A DNA stretch of 36,650 nt from CATOSP01 sp034422355 (GCA_034422355.1 DAOUJS010000089.1:1-36650), one strand, 5' to 3'; positions 1-7,648 are shown, numbered from the stretch's first letter. Notes: generated by a model not told the origin, from the sequence alone. Program-made: numbers and translations.

Positions 1-112
1 CTGTTTCCATTGTCCCTTTATGCCACAACCAGCCCGCGGACGCCAGTGTCTTTCAGCGGAACCGTAGAACCGTCCGCCCAGTAAATTCCCCTCATCAAGT
101 CTGAACAGTTAC
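1..112 (-). mobile_element. IS66-family element, left copy: terminal 112 bp only
   Basis: The reverse complement of this segment matches 36217-36328 with only about seven differences. The outer end reads GTAACTGTTCAGAC, and a GTAA terminus is typical of IS66 elements. The first three codons of the transposase ORF (Met-Glu-Thr) run off the window, with the ATG at 10-8 on the minus strand. Its transposase points outward, to the left. The flanking 8 bp differ from those of the right copy, so the two copies look like separate insertions. Family assignment rests on the longer right copy. Confidence 0.8.
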
Positions 113-128
113 GCCAGACCGCCTCGGG

Positions 129-156
129 TTGACACCCGTTAGCGCACGGATACAAT
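129..156 (+). promoter_or_regulatory. Sigma70-type promoter of the flavin monooxygenase gene
   Basis: A perfect -35 box TTGACA (129-134) is followed after 16 bp by TACAAT (151-156). The transcript would start near 163, giving a leader of roughly 48 nt before the ATG at 211. The promoter lies just inside the IS66 end at 112, so the insertion left it intact. Confidence 0.7.
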
Positions 157-210
157 AGACTCAATCCCGGCCCTCGGCGACCCTGGACTTTTTATTCGTG
201 AGGACAGACC

Positions 211-1401
211 ATGATTGATAAGTTCGACAGTCTTTTTGCCGGCCACGTGGACATGGACAACGTCGGCTATGCGGGTATTCCCGTCAACGACCGCTCCTTC
301 TCCGATGAACACCTGGCCTCCGTGTTCGACAAGTCCGAATCCATTGCCCTGCTCATGGACCGGCTGGGCTACGACACCTTCTGGATGGCCGAACACCACT
401 TCCAGCCCGAAGGCTATGAGTGCATCCCCAACCTGCTGATGATGGGCGTACACCTGGCCCACATGACCAAGAGCATCAAGGTCGGATGCGCTTTCAACAT
501 CGCCCCAATGTGGCACCCCTTGCGGCTGGCCGAGGACTTCGCCACCGCCGACATTCTGACCGATGGCCGGGTGGTCTTCGGCGTGGGACGCGGGTATCAC
601 ACCCGCGAGATTGAGACCTTCGGCGCGCCCCTGCTGGACCAGAACGCCAACCGGGAGATGTTCGAGGAACAGGTGGAGGTCATGATGAAGGCCTTCAACG
701 AGAGTTCCTTCTCCCACCACGGCGCTTACTACGACATTCCGCCCGCCGTGCCCTACCGGGGTTACGAGCTTGAGGAGATTACCCTGGTGCCCCGGCCCAA
801 GTACCTGCCGGTGGAGTGCTGGCAGCCCATCCAGGGAGGGACCCAGCGGGCGCTGGACTTCATGGCCAAGCACCGCATCAAGGGCATCATCGGCGGAGGC
901 GTCGCCGAGGGCGGCGTGATGGATAAGACAATGGAGGACTTCCGCGACGCCATCCTGCGCACTGGGCGGGACGTCCAGTTGGGCGAGGACCTGAGCGTGG
1001 GGTTCCACTTCTTCCTGGCCGACTCCGAGGAGCAGGGCATCAAGGACGCCGCCAAGTTCTACGAGGAAAACGTGAAGATGTTCGGTCCCCTGCGCCTGCA
1101 CCGGGGCTTGAGCGAACAGCAGATGCGAGACATCGCCGACCCGCGCCGTGCGCCGCTGGCCGACCTGCCCACCATGGAGCAGGCCGTTGCGTCCGGGGCG
1201 GTGCTGTGCGGCCCGCCGGAGCGGGTCATCGAGCAACTGAAGCAGGTGGAGGAGCGTTACCCCGGCCTGGACCGGGTGGGCGTCAGCCACCCTGTGGGCA
1301 CACCCCAGAACATCATCCTAGAGCAACTGGAGTGGTTTGCCAGGGACGTTATGCCCGCCTTTAAGGGCAAGGTCGAAAGCGCCGTGCCCGCGGACGATTA
1401 G
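211..1401 (+). CDS. LLM-class flavin-dependent monooxygenase (luciferase-like)
   Basis: This 396-residue protein has the bacterial-luciferase-like TIM-barrel layout. It has an N-terminal segment ending in FWMAEHHF (the conserved AEHH near the first strands), then the TDGRVVFGVGRGY motif typical of LLM oxidoreductases, and a C-terminal region with a VLCGPPERVIEQL motif that usually contacts flavin. Such enzymes use reduced FMN or F420 supplied by a partner and oxygenate small organic substrates in the cytoplasm; the substrate cannot be read from sequence. The ATG follows GAGGACAG, a reasonable ribosome site. The gene has its own promoter at 129 and terminator at 1433, so it is monocistronic. 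The length is slightly above the usual 330-380. Confidence 0.85.
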   Translation: MIDKFDSLFAGHVDMDNVGYAGIPVNDRSFSDEHLASVFDKSESIALLMDRLGYDTFWMAEHHFQPEGYECIPNLLMMGVHLAHMTKSIKVGCAFNIAPMWHPLRLAEDFATADILTDGRVVFGVGRGYHTREIETFGAPLLDQNANREMFEEQVEVMMKAFNESSFSHHGAYYDIPPAVPYRGYELEEITLVPRPKYLPVECWQPIQGGTQRALDFMAKHRIKGIIGGGVAEGGVMDKTMEDFRDAILRTGRDVQLGEDLSVGFHFFLADSEEQGIKDAAKFYEENVKMFGPLRLHRGLSEQQMRDIADPRRAPLADLPTMEQAVASGAVLCGPPERVIEQLKQVEERYPGLDRVGVSHPVGTPQNIILEQLEWFARDVMPAFKGKVESAVPADD

Positions 1402-1432
1402 CCGTTGCCCCGGCTTTCAATTGGTCCGTTGC

Positions 1433-1463
1433 AGCCCCTTTCCCAAGTGGAAAGGGGCTTTCC
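1433..1463 (+). terminator. Intrinsic terminator after the flavin monooxygenase
   Basis: AGCCCCTTTCC and GGAAAGGGGCT form a perfect 11-bp stem with a 5-nt loop, followed by TTTCC. It sits 32 bp after the stop codon. Confidence 0.75.
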
Positions 1464-1482
1464 GTTGGGACTCTCATCTTTG

Positions 1483-1511
1483 TTGAGACGCCATTTCGCC
1501 CATGCTATGAT
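1483..1511 (+). promoter_or_regulatory. Promoter of the small HEPN-like gene
   Basis: TTGAGA (1483-1488) is separated by 17 bp from TATGAT (1506-1511), which also has the TG of an extended -10. A near copy of this segment recurs before folD at 2013-2050. Confidence 0.6.
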
Positions 1512-1585
1512 TGCGACGGCAAAGGATTTGCTTCACTCCAGGGTACGTCCTCCAGACGCTTGCCCTCGTTTTCGCCGGAGAAAAC

Positions 1586-1978
1586 ATGACAACCACGGCA
1601 GACATCGCTGCACTTTTTGCCGACGCCAGGAACATGTACGCCGCGGCCCAGGAAAGGCTTGCTCAGGGAGACCTGCGGGACGCTGGAGAGAAGGCATGGT
1701 GCGCCATGAACCGGGCCTGCACCGGACTGGTGGCCGCCAGGACGGGTGAGATACCAAGAATTTCTCCCAGGGTCAGCAGGGGGCTGGGAAATCTGGCCTA
1801 CCGGGACCCGGCCTTCAAAGACCTTTATGATTTCTACCTCCATGCCCAGGAAGAGCTGCACGGCAATCTTTTCTACTGGGGACTGGTTGAAGAACCCGAT
1901 ATGCTCCGGGACAGAATCCGTGAGGTTGAAGGCTACCTTGGCGAGGCCCAGCGGCTGGCCGGTAGCGACTTCAGCTAG
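1586..1978 (+). CDS. Small helical protein, PaREP1/HEPN-like
   Basis: This protein has 130 residues and is all helical by composition. The pattern AGEKAWCAMNRA followed later by HAQEELHGNLFYWG resembles the PaREP1/HEPN group, where an EKAW helix and an LHxNFY helix recur. I assign only a superfamily resemblance. HEPN proteins are often RNases or nucleotidyltransferase partners, but the classical RxxxxH catalytic motif is not evident and no nucleotidyltransferase gene is adjacent, so function is open. The start chosen is ATG 1586, preceded by CGGAGA. A related broken gene lies at 18501-18883. Confidence 0.6.
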   Translation: MTTTADIAALFADARNMYAAAQERLAQGDLRDAGEKAWCAMNRACTGLVAARTGEIPRISPRVSRGLGNLAYRDPAFKDLYDFYLHAQEELHGNLFYWGLVEEPDMLRDRIREVEGYLGEAQRLAGSDFS

Positions 1979-2033
1979 GTTAAATTTCCTTACCCGATAG
2001 GTTTCCCACCATCGTTGAGGCTCCCCGTCATGC

Positions 2034-2039
2034 TATGAT
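2034..2039 (+). promoter_or_regulatory. Extended -10 element upstream of folD
   Basis: TGC followed by TATGAT lies 27 bp before the folD start. The surrounding segment copies the 1483-1525 promoter, but the distance to the TTGAGG -35-like box is only 13 bp, so activity would depend on the extended -10. Confidence 0.45.
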
Positions 2040-2066
2040 TGTGACGGCATCGGTCGGGAGTATGGT

Positions 2067-2975
2067 TTGGCAGAGATACTTGACGGAGTGGCACTGGCTG
2101 CGGAAGTGCGGGGCCGCATTGCGGTGGGGGTCAAGGAGATGCAGGGGAAGCATGGCGTGGCCCCCGGCTTGGCCGCGGTGCTGGTGGGCGACGATCCGGC
2201 CTCGGCGGTGTATGTCCGCAACAAGCGGCGGGCCTGCGACGAGGTGGGCGTGGTCAGCGAGACCTTCCATCTGCCCGCCGAGTCGTCAACGGCTGAGGCG
2301 GTTGAGTGCGTAGACCGGCTCAACCGGGACCCCCGGTTTCACGGCATTCTCGTCCAACTGCCCCTTCCCGTTCAGGTGGGTGAACAGACCGTAATCGAGA
2401 CCATCAGCCCGGACAAGGACGTGGACGGCCTGCATCCTCACAACGTGGGCAAGCTGGTCCAGGGCATCCCCGACTTCGTTCCGGGCACCCCGGCGGGAAT
2501 CCGGGAGATTCTGGTCCGTTACGGCCAAACCCAAGGTCTAAAGGATTATCCGGCGGGCCAGCACGTTGTTATTTGCGGTCGGAGCAGCATCGTGGGCCGC
2601 CCCCTGGCCAACCTGCTGATGCAGCGCCGGGAGGGGGCGAACGCGACGGTTACAGTGTGCCACACCAGGACCAGCGACCTTCCGTCGTTCACCCGCAGCG
2701 CGGACATACTGGTGGCCGCCACGGGCCAGCCGGCAATGATCACGGCGGATATGGTGAGGGAGGGCGTGGTCGTCATCGACGTGGGCATCACGCGGGTCGA
2801 GGACCCGTCCCGGCGGCGCGGTTACCGCTTGCAGGGGGACGTGGACTTTGAGCCGGTGGCGGCAAAGGCGGCGGCGATCACTCCCGTACCGGGCGGCGTT
2901 GGGCCGATGACCATCGCAATGCTGCTGGTCAACACGCTGACCGCGGCCCGCATCCACATTCACGGGCGTCCGTAA
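2067..2975 (+). CDS. folD: Bifunctional methylene-THF dehydrogenase/cyclohydrolase FolD
   Basis: FolD interconverts 5,10-methylene-, methenyl- and 10-formyl-tetrahydrofolate in the cytosol, feeding purine and formyl-Met synthesis. The 302-residue protein shows the catalytic Tyr49-x3-Lys53 pair (YVRNK), the DVDGLHP substrate motif, the Rossmann signature GRSSIVGRPLANLL and the C-terminal PVPGGVGPMT. Length is normal (about 280-300). The start is TTG at 2067, supported by GGGAG six bases upstream and by the typical AEILDG N-terminus; the nearby ATG at 2062 is out of frame. queA follows 44 bp downstream on the same strand. Confidence 0.95.
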   Translation: MAEILDGVALAAEVRGRIAVGVKEMQGKHGVAPGLAAVLVGDDPASAVYVRNKRRACDEVGVVSETFHLPAESSTAEAVECVDRLNRDPRFHGILVQLPLPVQVGEQTVIETISPDKDVDGLHPHNVGKLVQGIPDFVPGTPAGIREILVRYGQTQGLKDYPAGQHVVICGRSSIVGRPLANLLMQRREGANATVTVCHTRTSDLPSFTRSADILVAATGQPAMITADMVREGVVVIDVGITRVEDPSRRRGYRLQGDVDFEPVAAKAAAITPVPGGVGPMTIAMLLVNTLTAARIHIHGRP

Positions 2976-3019
2976 CCTGGGAAAGCCTCTCCAGTTTCCT
3001 ATTCTCAACCTTCTCTGGT

Positions 3020-4072
3020 ATGCGCACCGACGACTTCGACTACCACCTGCCCCCGGAACTGATCGCCCAGACTCCCCTGGAACGCCGTGACTCCTCCCGG
3101 CTGCTGGTGCTGGACAGGGCCACCGGCGCAATCAGGCACGACCGCTTTTCCGGCATCGGAGATTATCTGCGTCCCGGAGACCTGGTGGTCTTCAACCGGA
3201 GCCGGGTCATACCGGCCCGGCTCTTCGGGCGCAGGGAGAGCGGCGGCAGGGTGGAGCTTCTGCTGCTCAGCAGGGTCGAGCTGGGCGTATGGCGGGCACT
3301 GGCCCGGCCGGGACGCCGATTGCAGCCCGGCGCGAGGGTGGTCCTCGACATTCCCGACCGTCAATCAGGCGGGTCGGCCCAAGGCTACGATGTTGAGGTA
3401 TGCGCCTCCGAGGAAGATGGCGTGAAGCTGATCAGGTTTGCTGATGAAACCGTAATCGACCGTTCCGGTCACGCGCCGCTGCCTCCGTACATCCACACCC
3501 GGTTGGAGGACCCGGAGCGGTATCAGACGGTGTATGCCAGCGACCCGGGCAGCGCGGCAGCCCCCACAGCGGGGTTCCACTTCACCCATGACCTGCTGGA
3601 TGAGTTACGCCGGGCCGGTGTGGAGATGGCCTTCGTCACCTTGCACGTGGGCCTGGATACCTTCCGCCCGGTGCAGGAGGACGACCCGACTGAACATAAG
3701 ATACATACCGAGTATTTCGAGATTGACGTGGAGGCGGCGCAGGCCCTGGGCCGGGCCAGGCGAGAGGGGCGACGCATCGTCGCGGTGGGGACCACGTCGG
3801 TCAGGACGCTGGAACAGGTGGGCCGGGACTTGGAGAGTTCGGGGAGAAACAGTATCGGGCCGGTGAGCGGCCAAGCTGACCTGTTCATCCTGCCGGGACA
3901 CCGCTTCCGGCTGGTGGACGCGATGATCACCAACTTCCACCTGCCCCGCTCGACGCTGATGATGCTGGTATCGGCCTTTGCCGGCAGGGAGCGGGTGTTG
4001 CAGGCGTACCAAGCCGCGATAGAGGAACGGTACAGGTTCTACAGCTTCGGCGACGCGATGCTGATTACCTGA
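3020..4072 (+). CDS. queA: S-adenosylmethionine:tRNA ribosyltransferase-isomerase QueA
   Basis: QueA moves the ribosyl group of SAM onto preQ1 in tRNA to make epoxyqueuosine. The 350-residue protein begins with the canonical FDYHLPPELIAQTPLERRDSSRLLVLDR region and contains the hallmark blocks VFNRSRVIPARLFG, APTAGFHFT, VTLHVGLDTFRPV, VGTTSVRTLE and TNFHLPRSTLMMLVSAFAG. It is full length for the family. No clear Shine-Dalgarno precedes the ATG at 3020. The gene may be read with folD, which ends 44 bp earlier. No other queuosine genes are in the window. Confidence 0.95.
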   Translation: MRTDDFDYHLPPELIAQTPLERRDSSRLLVLDRATGAIRHDRFSGIGDYLRPGDLVVFNRSRVIPARLFGRRESGGRVELLLLSRVELGVWRALARPGRRLQPGARVVLDIPDRQSGGSAQGYDVEVCASEEDGVKLIRFADETVIDRSGHAPLPPYIHTRLEDPERYQTVYASDPGSAAAPTAGFHFTHDLLDELRRAGVEMAFVTLHVGLDTFRPVQEDDPTEHKIHTEYFEIDVEAAQALGRARREGRRIVAVGTTSVRTLEQVGRDLESSGRNSIGPVSGQADLFILPGHRFRLVDAMITNFHLPRSTLMMLVSAFAGRERVLQAYQAAIEERYRFYSFGDAMLIT

Positions 4073-4095
4073 CGGGCCATAAGCATCGGAAGCGG

Positions 4096-4461
4096 CTACG
4101 GCAACTGCAATAGCTGGAGGATGTTGCCGTCGGGGTCCTTGAACGTGGCTACCCATCCGCCCCAGTGTTCCTGCTCCGGGGGCCGGAGGAACTCCACGCC
4201 GTGGGAGGACATGCGCCGGTAAGCCTCGTCGATGTCGTCCACCCCGAAGTTGGCCATGATCCGGTATGGGTCCCTGGACTCTCCCTGTACATTTCCGTGC
4301 AGGCCCAGGTTGAACCGGAACTCCCGGAAGCCGCCGAACTCGAAGGCGATGAAGTCGTCGTGCCTGGCGTGGAGGGGCAGCCCCACCACGTCATGGTAGA
4401 AGTCGAACATCACGTCCAGATTATCGGTCCAGAGAGTTATGCCGATAACGCCCGTGATCAT
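4096..4461 (-). CDS. VOC (glyoxalase/bleomycin-resistance) family protein
   Basis: This is a single-module vicinal-oxygen-chelate protein of 121 residues from the ATG at 4461. It has the N-terminal ITLWTDNLDVMFDFYHDVVGLPL beta-alpha module and the C-terminal FKDPDGNILQLLQ signature that supplies the metal-binding Glu/Gln position. VOC proteins usually dimerise and bind a divalent metal; the substrate is unknown. Fifteen more in-frame residues extend to 4506, but the family alignment begins near MITGVIGITLW. It converges with queA, 23 bp away. Confidence 0.8.
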   Translation of the reverse strand: MITGVIGITLWTDNLDVMFDFYHDVVGLPLHARHDDFIAFEFGGFREFRFNLGLHGNVQGESRDPYRIMANFGVDDIDEAYRRMSSHGVEFLRPPEQEHWGGWVATFKDPDGNILQLLQLP

Positions 4462-4585
4462 GGCTACGTCCGTCAGTGGGATTGGCCGCCGGTAAGCGAC
4501 CGGCATTGGTCATGAGGGGTTTATAACTGACCATGTTTGATGGCGGGATAAAGCGCTGTGTTGCCCCGCATTGTTGGGTACGAGG

Positions 4586-5035
4586 CTACCCCGCCTGCTG
4601 AGTCTCCCGCTTTTCTGCGGTGCACCGGGGGCACCAACCGTAGAAGTCCACCCGCTGCCAGGCCACCTGGAAGTTGGACTGGCGGGAAATCCGGTTCTTG
4701 AGCCGCACCACCATGTCCTGTCCGGTGTAGGTGTCGATGACCTCCTCGCAGTTTATGCAGACCAGGTTTACGTGAGGCTCCATGTTGGCCTCGTAACGGG
4801 ACATCTTCTGGAAGGGCAATTCCTGGATCAGCCCGCTGCGCTGGAGGACGCCAAGGGTGGAGTAGATGGTCGCAAGGGTCATGGACGGGAAATGGTCCCG
4901 CACCCGCTCGTGTATCTGCTGTACGGTCGGGTGGTCCGTAGAGTTGAGGACAGCCTCGGCGATGGCCAGACGCTGTGGAGTGACTCGCACTTCCCAATGT
5001 CTCAGCCGTTCCACCAATTCTTCTTGGGTCAACAT
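4586..5035 (-). CDS. Fur-family metal-dependent transcription regulator
   Basis: The protein has 149 residues. Its N-terminal winged helix (about 1-82) contains RVTPQRLAIAEAVL and the recognition region LATIYSTLGVL. The C-terminal dimer and metal domain has CxxC pairs at Cys93/96 and Cys135/138 that bind structural zinc in Fur and PerR proteins. The usual HHH before the first CxxC reads EPHVNLVC here. Whether it senses iron, zinc or peroxide cannot be settled from sequence. The start chosen is the ATG at 5035 behind GGGGAGAA; the upstream in-frame extension crosses the promoter and is not protein-like. Confidence 0.9.
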   Translation of the reverse strand: MLTQEELVERLRHWEVRVTPQRLAIAEAVLNSTDHPTVQQIHERVRDHFPSMTLATIYSTLGVLQRSGLIQELPFQKMSRYEANMEPHVNLVCINCEEVIDTYTGQDMVVRLKNRISRQSNFQVAWQRVDFYGWCPRCTAEKRETQQAG

Positions 5036-5137
5036 AGGTTCTCCCCGCCCCTTGCAAATAGAAGCGCCTGCAACCTGCGGTGTGCAACACACTACAGCCA
5101 CAAATTGCGGCGCAGGCCCGTAGGGGGATGATGTAAA

Positions 5138-5166
5138 ACTATAACCGCAATCTTGAACTATGGCAA
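5138..5166 (-). promoter_or_regulatory. Promoter of the Fur-family gene
   Basis: On the minus strand TTGCCA (5166-5161) is followed after 17 bp by TATAGT (5143-5138). The leader of about 100 nt contains GTGTGCAACACAC, a short palindrome that could be an operator; this is inferred only from symmetry and position. Confidence 0.6.
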
Positions 5167-5207
5167 GGAGTAACATCACCGCCAGTGGGTGCGTTCGTCT
5201 GCTCTAC

Positions 5208-5358
5208 TAAACTAAAGCCAATGTGAAATGTACATATCGCTAGACCGCACTGTCGGTGGCCACCCAGTTGGAGCCTAAAAGTGATGTGAGGAGTTGTGGA
5301 GTCATTTCAGTCGTTTTCAAGACCCCAGAAATGCACATCCCACCTTGGTATTGGTTTA
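5208..5358 (+). repeat. MITE-like element, copy 1 (151 bp)
   Basis: It begins TAAACTAAAGCCAATG and ends CCTTGGTATTGGTTTA, which are imperfect inverted repeats of each other with TA at both edges. A second copy in opposite orientation lies at 10937-11089 with about 90 percent identity by eye. The right terminus also matches the end of the IS630 remnant at 27073-27101. TA ends and short size fit a non-autonomous IS630/Tc1-mariner derivative. It carries no credible gene. The following bases up to 5515 show no feature. Confidence 0.75.
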
Positions 5359-5515
5359 GCAGGAAACTACGCCGTTGTGAAACCGTGCAACCTAGGCTAT
5401 GGGTATTCTGTCCTTGCGAGACAGTGGTCAGATCTAGACTGACTCATAGCCATTAGGAATTCAGGGCTGGCCAATCTCTTCGGCACAAGGAATCGTCGGT
5501 CAGTAGCAAGATGGC

Positions 5516-5734
5516 CTACAGCGAGCGAAAATGAAGCAACCTTGCGTCGACATCCGATAGCCCTTCGACAATCTGAGTGACTATCTCAAACTCGTTCTTT
5601 GGGTCTGGGGGATTGTAAACCTGATTCGACAAATGAGCGGTCTGTCCACGCGATTGCCCAAAGGAATCCGTCGTGGCCAACCACACTGGGTCGATCTCAG
5701 ACTCATTAATCCCTATCGGAAGCAGAAGCCTCAA
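5516..5734 (-). CDS. Hypothetical protein, 72 residues
   Basis: The reading frame starts with TTG at 5734, preceded by a good GGAAAGGA site. It encodes a soluble, acidic protein with no membrane segment and no motif I recognise. It lies inside the MITE-bounded island, divergent from the small operon at 5864. It might be a fragment of a larger accessory protein. Confidence 0.4.
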   Translation of the reverse strand: MRLLLPIGINESEIDPVWLATTDSFGQSRGQTAHLSNQVYNPPDPKNEFEIVTQIVEGLSDVDARLLHFRSL

Positions 5735-5810
5735 TACGTTCCTTTCCGTTATCCCATTATTGGGGAATTATATATCAAATTACACAACCTCCCCTGAGAA
5801 GCAAGGCCAC

Positions 5811-5839
5811 TTGACAAGATAGGGCCAGTTTCCTATCAT
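5811..5839 (+). promoter_or_regulatory. Promoter of the two-gene small-protein operon
   Basis: TTGACA (5811-5816), 17 bp, TATCAT (5834-5839). It stands 24 bp before the ATG of the 58-residue gene. Confidence 0.7.
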
Positions 5840-5863
5840 GCAAGTGCATGTATAGGAGGCAGT

Positions 5864-6040
5864 ATGGCCACGCTGGAATCACGGGTAACGCGGCTTGAGG
5901 AAGTTATCCCGACACTCGCCACCAAGGAAGACTTGGAGCGGTTTGCCACCAAGGAGGACCTAGACAGCTTGGCGGCGATGGTGGCTGCATTACAAGAGAA
6001 CATGAACGAAGTTCTAACCATTCTCCGGGAACGTTCATAG
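5864..6040 (+). CDS. Small coiled-coil protein, 58 residues
   Basis: The frame starts at an ATG with a strong AGGAGG site and a consensus promoter. The protein is amphipathic, with the repeat phrase LATKEDLER / FATKEDLDS and heptad-like leucines, and ends in LTILRERS. This tandem (A)TKEDL pattern is common in small coiled-coil proteins of phages and mobile elements. It has no signal peptide. The next gene starts 9 bp later, so the two are cotranscribed. Function is unknown. Confidence 0.65.
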   Translation: MATLESRVTRLEEVIPTLATKEDLERFATKEDLDSLAAMVAALQENMNEVLTILRERS

Positions 6041-6049
6041 AGGTTGCTA

Positions 6050-6217
6050 ATGGCTACGAAGAAAGACGACATGAAGGACGCACGGACTGGCACTCTTTGG
6101 GAGCCTGTTGACATGACACCGGAACAGATCGCCAGGGCATGTATGCAGGGGCCTCCCAAGAAGAAGTGGGACTACATGAAGAACTGGACGAAACAGGCTG
6201 AGGAAAGTAAGACCTAA
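6050..6217 (+). CDS. Small basic hypothetical protein, 55 residues
   Basis: This is the second gene of the small operon, 9 bp after the coiled-coil gene. It is lysine-rich at both ends (MATKKDDMKDA and a KKKWDYMKNW stretch) with a central MTPEQIARACM helix. I do not recognise the family. Its stop codon abuts the 3' end of the minus-strand tRNA-like gene at 6218. The hairpin at 6301-6335 is a suitable terminator for this operon. Confidence 0.5.
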   Translation: MATKKDDMKDARTGTLWEPVDMTPEQIARACMQGPPKKKWDYMKNWTKQAEESKT

Positions 6218-6292
6218 TGCCCCCCCGGTGGGGGTCGAACCCACATCGCGCCCTTAGTGAGAGGGATGCTCTATCCGTTGAGCTACGGGGGC
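6218..6292 (-). tRNA. tRNA-like gene, degenerate or unusual (apparent anticodon CAC)
   Basis: On the minus strand there is a cloverleaf: acceptor start GCCCCCGTA, D arm GCTC/GAGC, a 4-bp anticodon stem CCCT/AGGG with loop CTCACTA, and a perfect T arm GTGGG-TTCGACC-CCCAC. The body resembles bacterial tRNA-Arg, but the loop would present CAC (Val) with U at position 37, the outer anticodon-stem pair is T-C, and the 3' acceptor strand has seven G against five C, leaving a G-G mismatch at 1-72. CA is encoded at the end. It is either a mobile-element tRNA or a decayed one. Confidence 0.6.
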
Positions 6293-6300
6293 ATCCTAAG

Positions 6301-6335
6301 AACCGGAAGGTGACGCCAACCACCTTCCGGTTTTG
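6301..6335 (+). terminator. Intrinsic terminator of the small operon
   Basis: AACCGGAAGGTG and CACCTTCCGGTT pair over 12 bp with an 8-nt loop, followed by TTGCATTTTAT. It ends plus-strand transcription 20 bp before the transposase promoter. Confidence 0.75.
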
Positions 6336-6354
6336 CATTTTATCACACAAACAC

Positions 6355-6383
6355 TTGACAATTTAGCCCATTTTGTGTAAACT
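6355..6383 (+). promoter_or_regulatory. Promoter of the IS1595 transposase
   Basis: TTGACA (6355-6360), 17 bp, TAAACT (6378-6383). Confidence 0.6.
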
Positions 6384-6414
6384 GTTACCATAGGATAGGT
6401 AGAGGTTAGCAGTG

Positions 6415-7404
6415 ATGGGCAAGCAGAAAGCACCGGGCAAATTCTTCCGCAAGGGCATCACCCTGGTAGAGGTCGTCCAGAAGTTTTCAGACGAAGCTAC
6501 CGCCGAACAGTGGTTCATCGAAACCCGTTGGCCGGATGGTGTGGTCTGCCCGTTCTGTGACGAAATGGACGGTGTTCAGGAGCGCAAGAACCGCAAGCCT
6601 CAGCCCTGGCGGTGTAAGACCTGCCGCAAGGATTTCTCAGTCAAGACCAACACTTTGATGCACGGGTCCAAGCTCCCACTGAGCACCTGGGCCATTGCGT
6701 ACTTCCTCTTTTCCACGAACCTGAAGGGTGTTTCCAGCATGAAGTTGCGCCGGGACTTGGGAGTTACCCAGAAAACCGCGTGGCACCTGGCGCACCGTAT
6801 CCGGGAGACTCTCAACGACAGCCACGATCTGGATGCTAACCTGTTTACCGGCCCGGTCGAGGCCGACGAGACCTATGTCGGTGGCAAGGAGGGTAACAAG
6901 CACTCCAGCAAGAAGCAGCGGGCTGGACGTGGCACCGTAGGTAAGACTCCAGTGGTGGGAGTCCGCGACCGGACTACCGGGCGCGTAGCTACCGCCGTGG
7001 TGGAACACACCGATGGTCCAACGCTACAGGGCTTTGTCAAGAGCCACACTGAGGCTGTGGCCACGGTCTACACGGACGAGGCCAGCGCGTACACCGGCAT
7101 TCCCCGCGACCATGATTCAGTCCGGCATGGCAAGGGGGAGTATGTCCGTGATGATGTTCACACCAACGGCATGGAGAGCCATTGGGCAACTTTCAAGCGG
7201 GGTATCTACGGGGTATACCACCATATCAGCCCGAAACACACTGAGCGTTATGCCGCTGAGTTTGCGGGACGCCACAACATCCGGCCCCTAGATACGTCGG
7301 AGCAAATGGCCGCGATGGTCCAGGGGTCGGACGGCAAGCGGCTCAGGTACATCGATCTGATAGGACCGGAGGATACCCGGATACACCACGGGCTGGACGG
7401 GTAG
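6415..7404 (+). CDS. IS1595-family transposase, intact
   Basis: This 329-residue protein has an N-terminal zinc ribbon (Cys45, 48, 67, 70: CPFC and CKTC), a helical region containing WAIAYFLFSTNLKGVSSMKL, and a DDE-type catalytic core. The core has VEADETYVGG (Asp151), VYTDEASAY (Asp221) and a third-residue region HTNGMESHWATFKRGIYG (Asn251, Glu254). All family blocks are present without stops. I prefer ATG 6415 over the adjacent GTG 6412. I could not identify terminal inverted repeats around it, so it may be an immobile or domesticated copy in the island. Confidence 0.85.
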   Translation: MGKQKAPGKFFRKGITLVEVVQKFSDEATAEQWFIETRWPDGVVCPFCDEMDGVQERKNRKPQPWRCKTCRKDFSVKTNTLMHGSKLPLSTWAIAYFLFSTNLKGVSSMKLRRDLGVTQKTAWHLAHRIRETLNDSHDLDANLFTGPVEADETYVGGKEGNKHSSKKQRAGRGTVGKTPVVGVRDRTTGRVATAVVEHTDGPTLQGFVKSHTEAVATVYTDEASAYTGIPRDHDSVRHGKGEYVRDDVHTNGMESHWATFKRGIYGVYHHISPKHTERYAAEFAGRHNIRPLDTSEQMAAMVQGSDGKRLRYIDLIGPEDTRIHHGLDG

Positions 7405-7447
7405 GAATTTGACGGCCTGATACCCAATATGGTAGCTTCACAAAAGT

Positions 7448-7478
7448 GAAACCCCAGTGCTACCAACACTGAGGTTTC
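7448..7478. repeat. Strong hairpin downstream of the transposase
   Basis: GAAACCcCAGTG and CACTGaGGTTTC pair 11 of 12 around a 7-nt loop. There is no U-tract, so it is not a standard terminator. Loop sequence CTACC and CAACAC can instead pair with GGTAG and GTGTTG at 7489-7499, so alternative folds are possible. Confidence 0.6.
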
Positions 7479-7551
7479 AGAAAGCCCCGGTAGGTGTTGC
7501 AGGAGCCGGAGCAGTCAACAGGTAGTCTACTGCATCGGTTGACCAATCTGC

Positions 7552-7575
7552 AATACCTCCCGGAAAGGAGGTGTT
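7552..7575 (+). promoter_or_regulatory. Hairpin sequestering a Shine-Dalgarno sequence
   Basis: AATACCTCC (7552-7560) pairs with GGAGGTGTT (7567-7575) around the loop CGGAAA, burying the consensus GGAGG site of the 20-codon ORF that starts at 7579. Confidence 0.6.
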
Positions 7576-7578
7576 GCC

Positions 7579-7641
7579 ATGAACACCAAACCCTCAATCC
7601 CCATTGTGCGGCCTACGGTCCCGAATGTCCATAGCAGGTAG
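7579..7641 (+). CDS. Tiny ORF, 20 residues (leader-peptide-like)
   Basis: MNTKPSIPIVRPTVPNVHSR follows an AAAGGAGG ribosome site and ends 7 bp before an intrinsic terminator. It is proline-, valine- and serine-rich. Its length and placement between an SD-hiding hairpin and a terminator resemble attenuator leader peptides. Translation is not proven. Confidence 0.45.
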   Translation: MNTKPSIPIVRPTVPNVHSR

Positions 7642-7648
7642 CAGATGG

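Noticed and set aside
5256..5456. 66-codon frame through MITE copy 1 and a related frame in copy 2
   Set aside because: The shared peptide reflects the repeated DNA; the frames continue into unrelated flanking sequence and lack ribosome sites.
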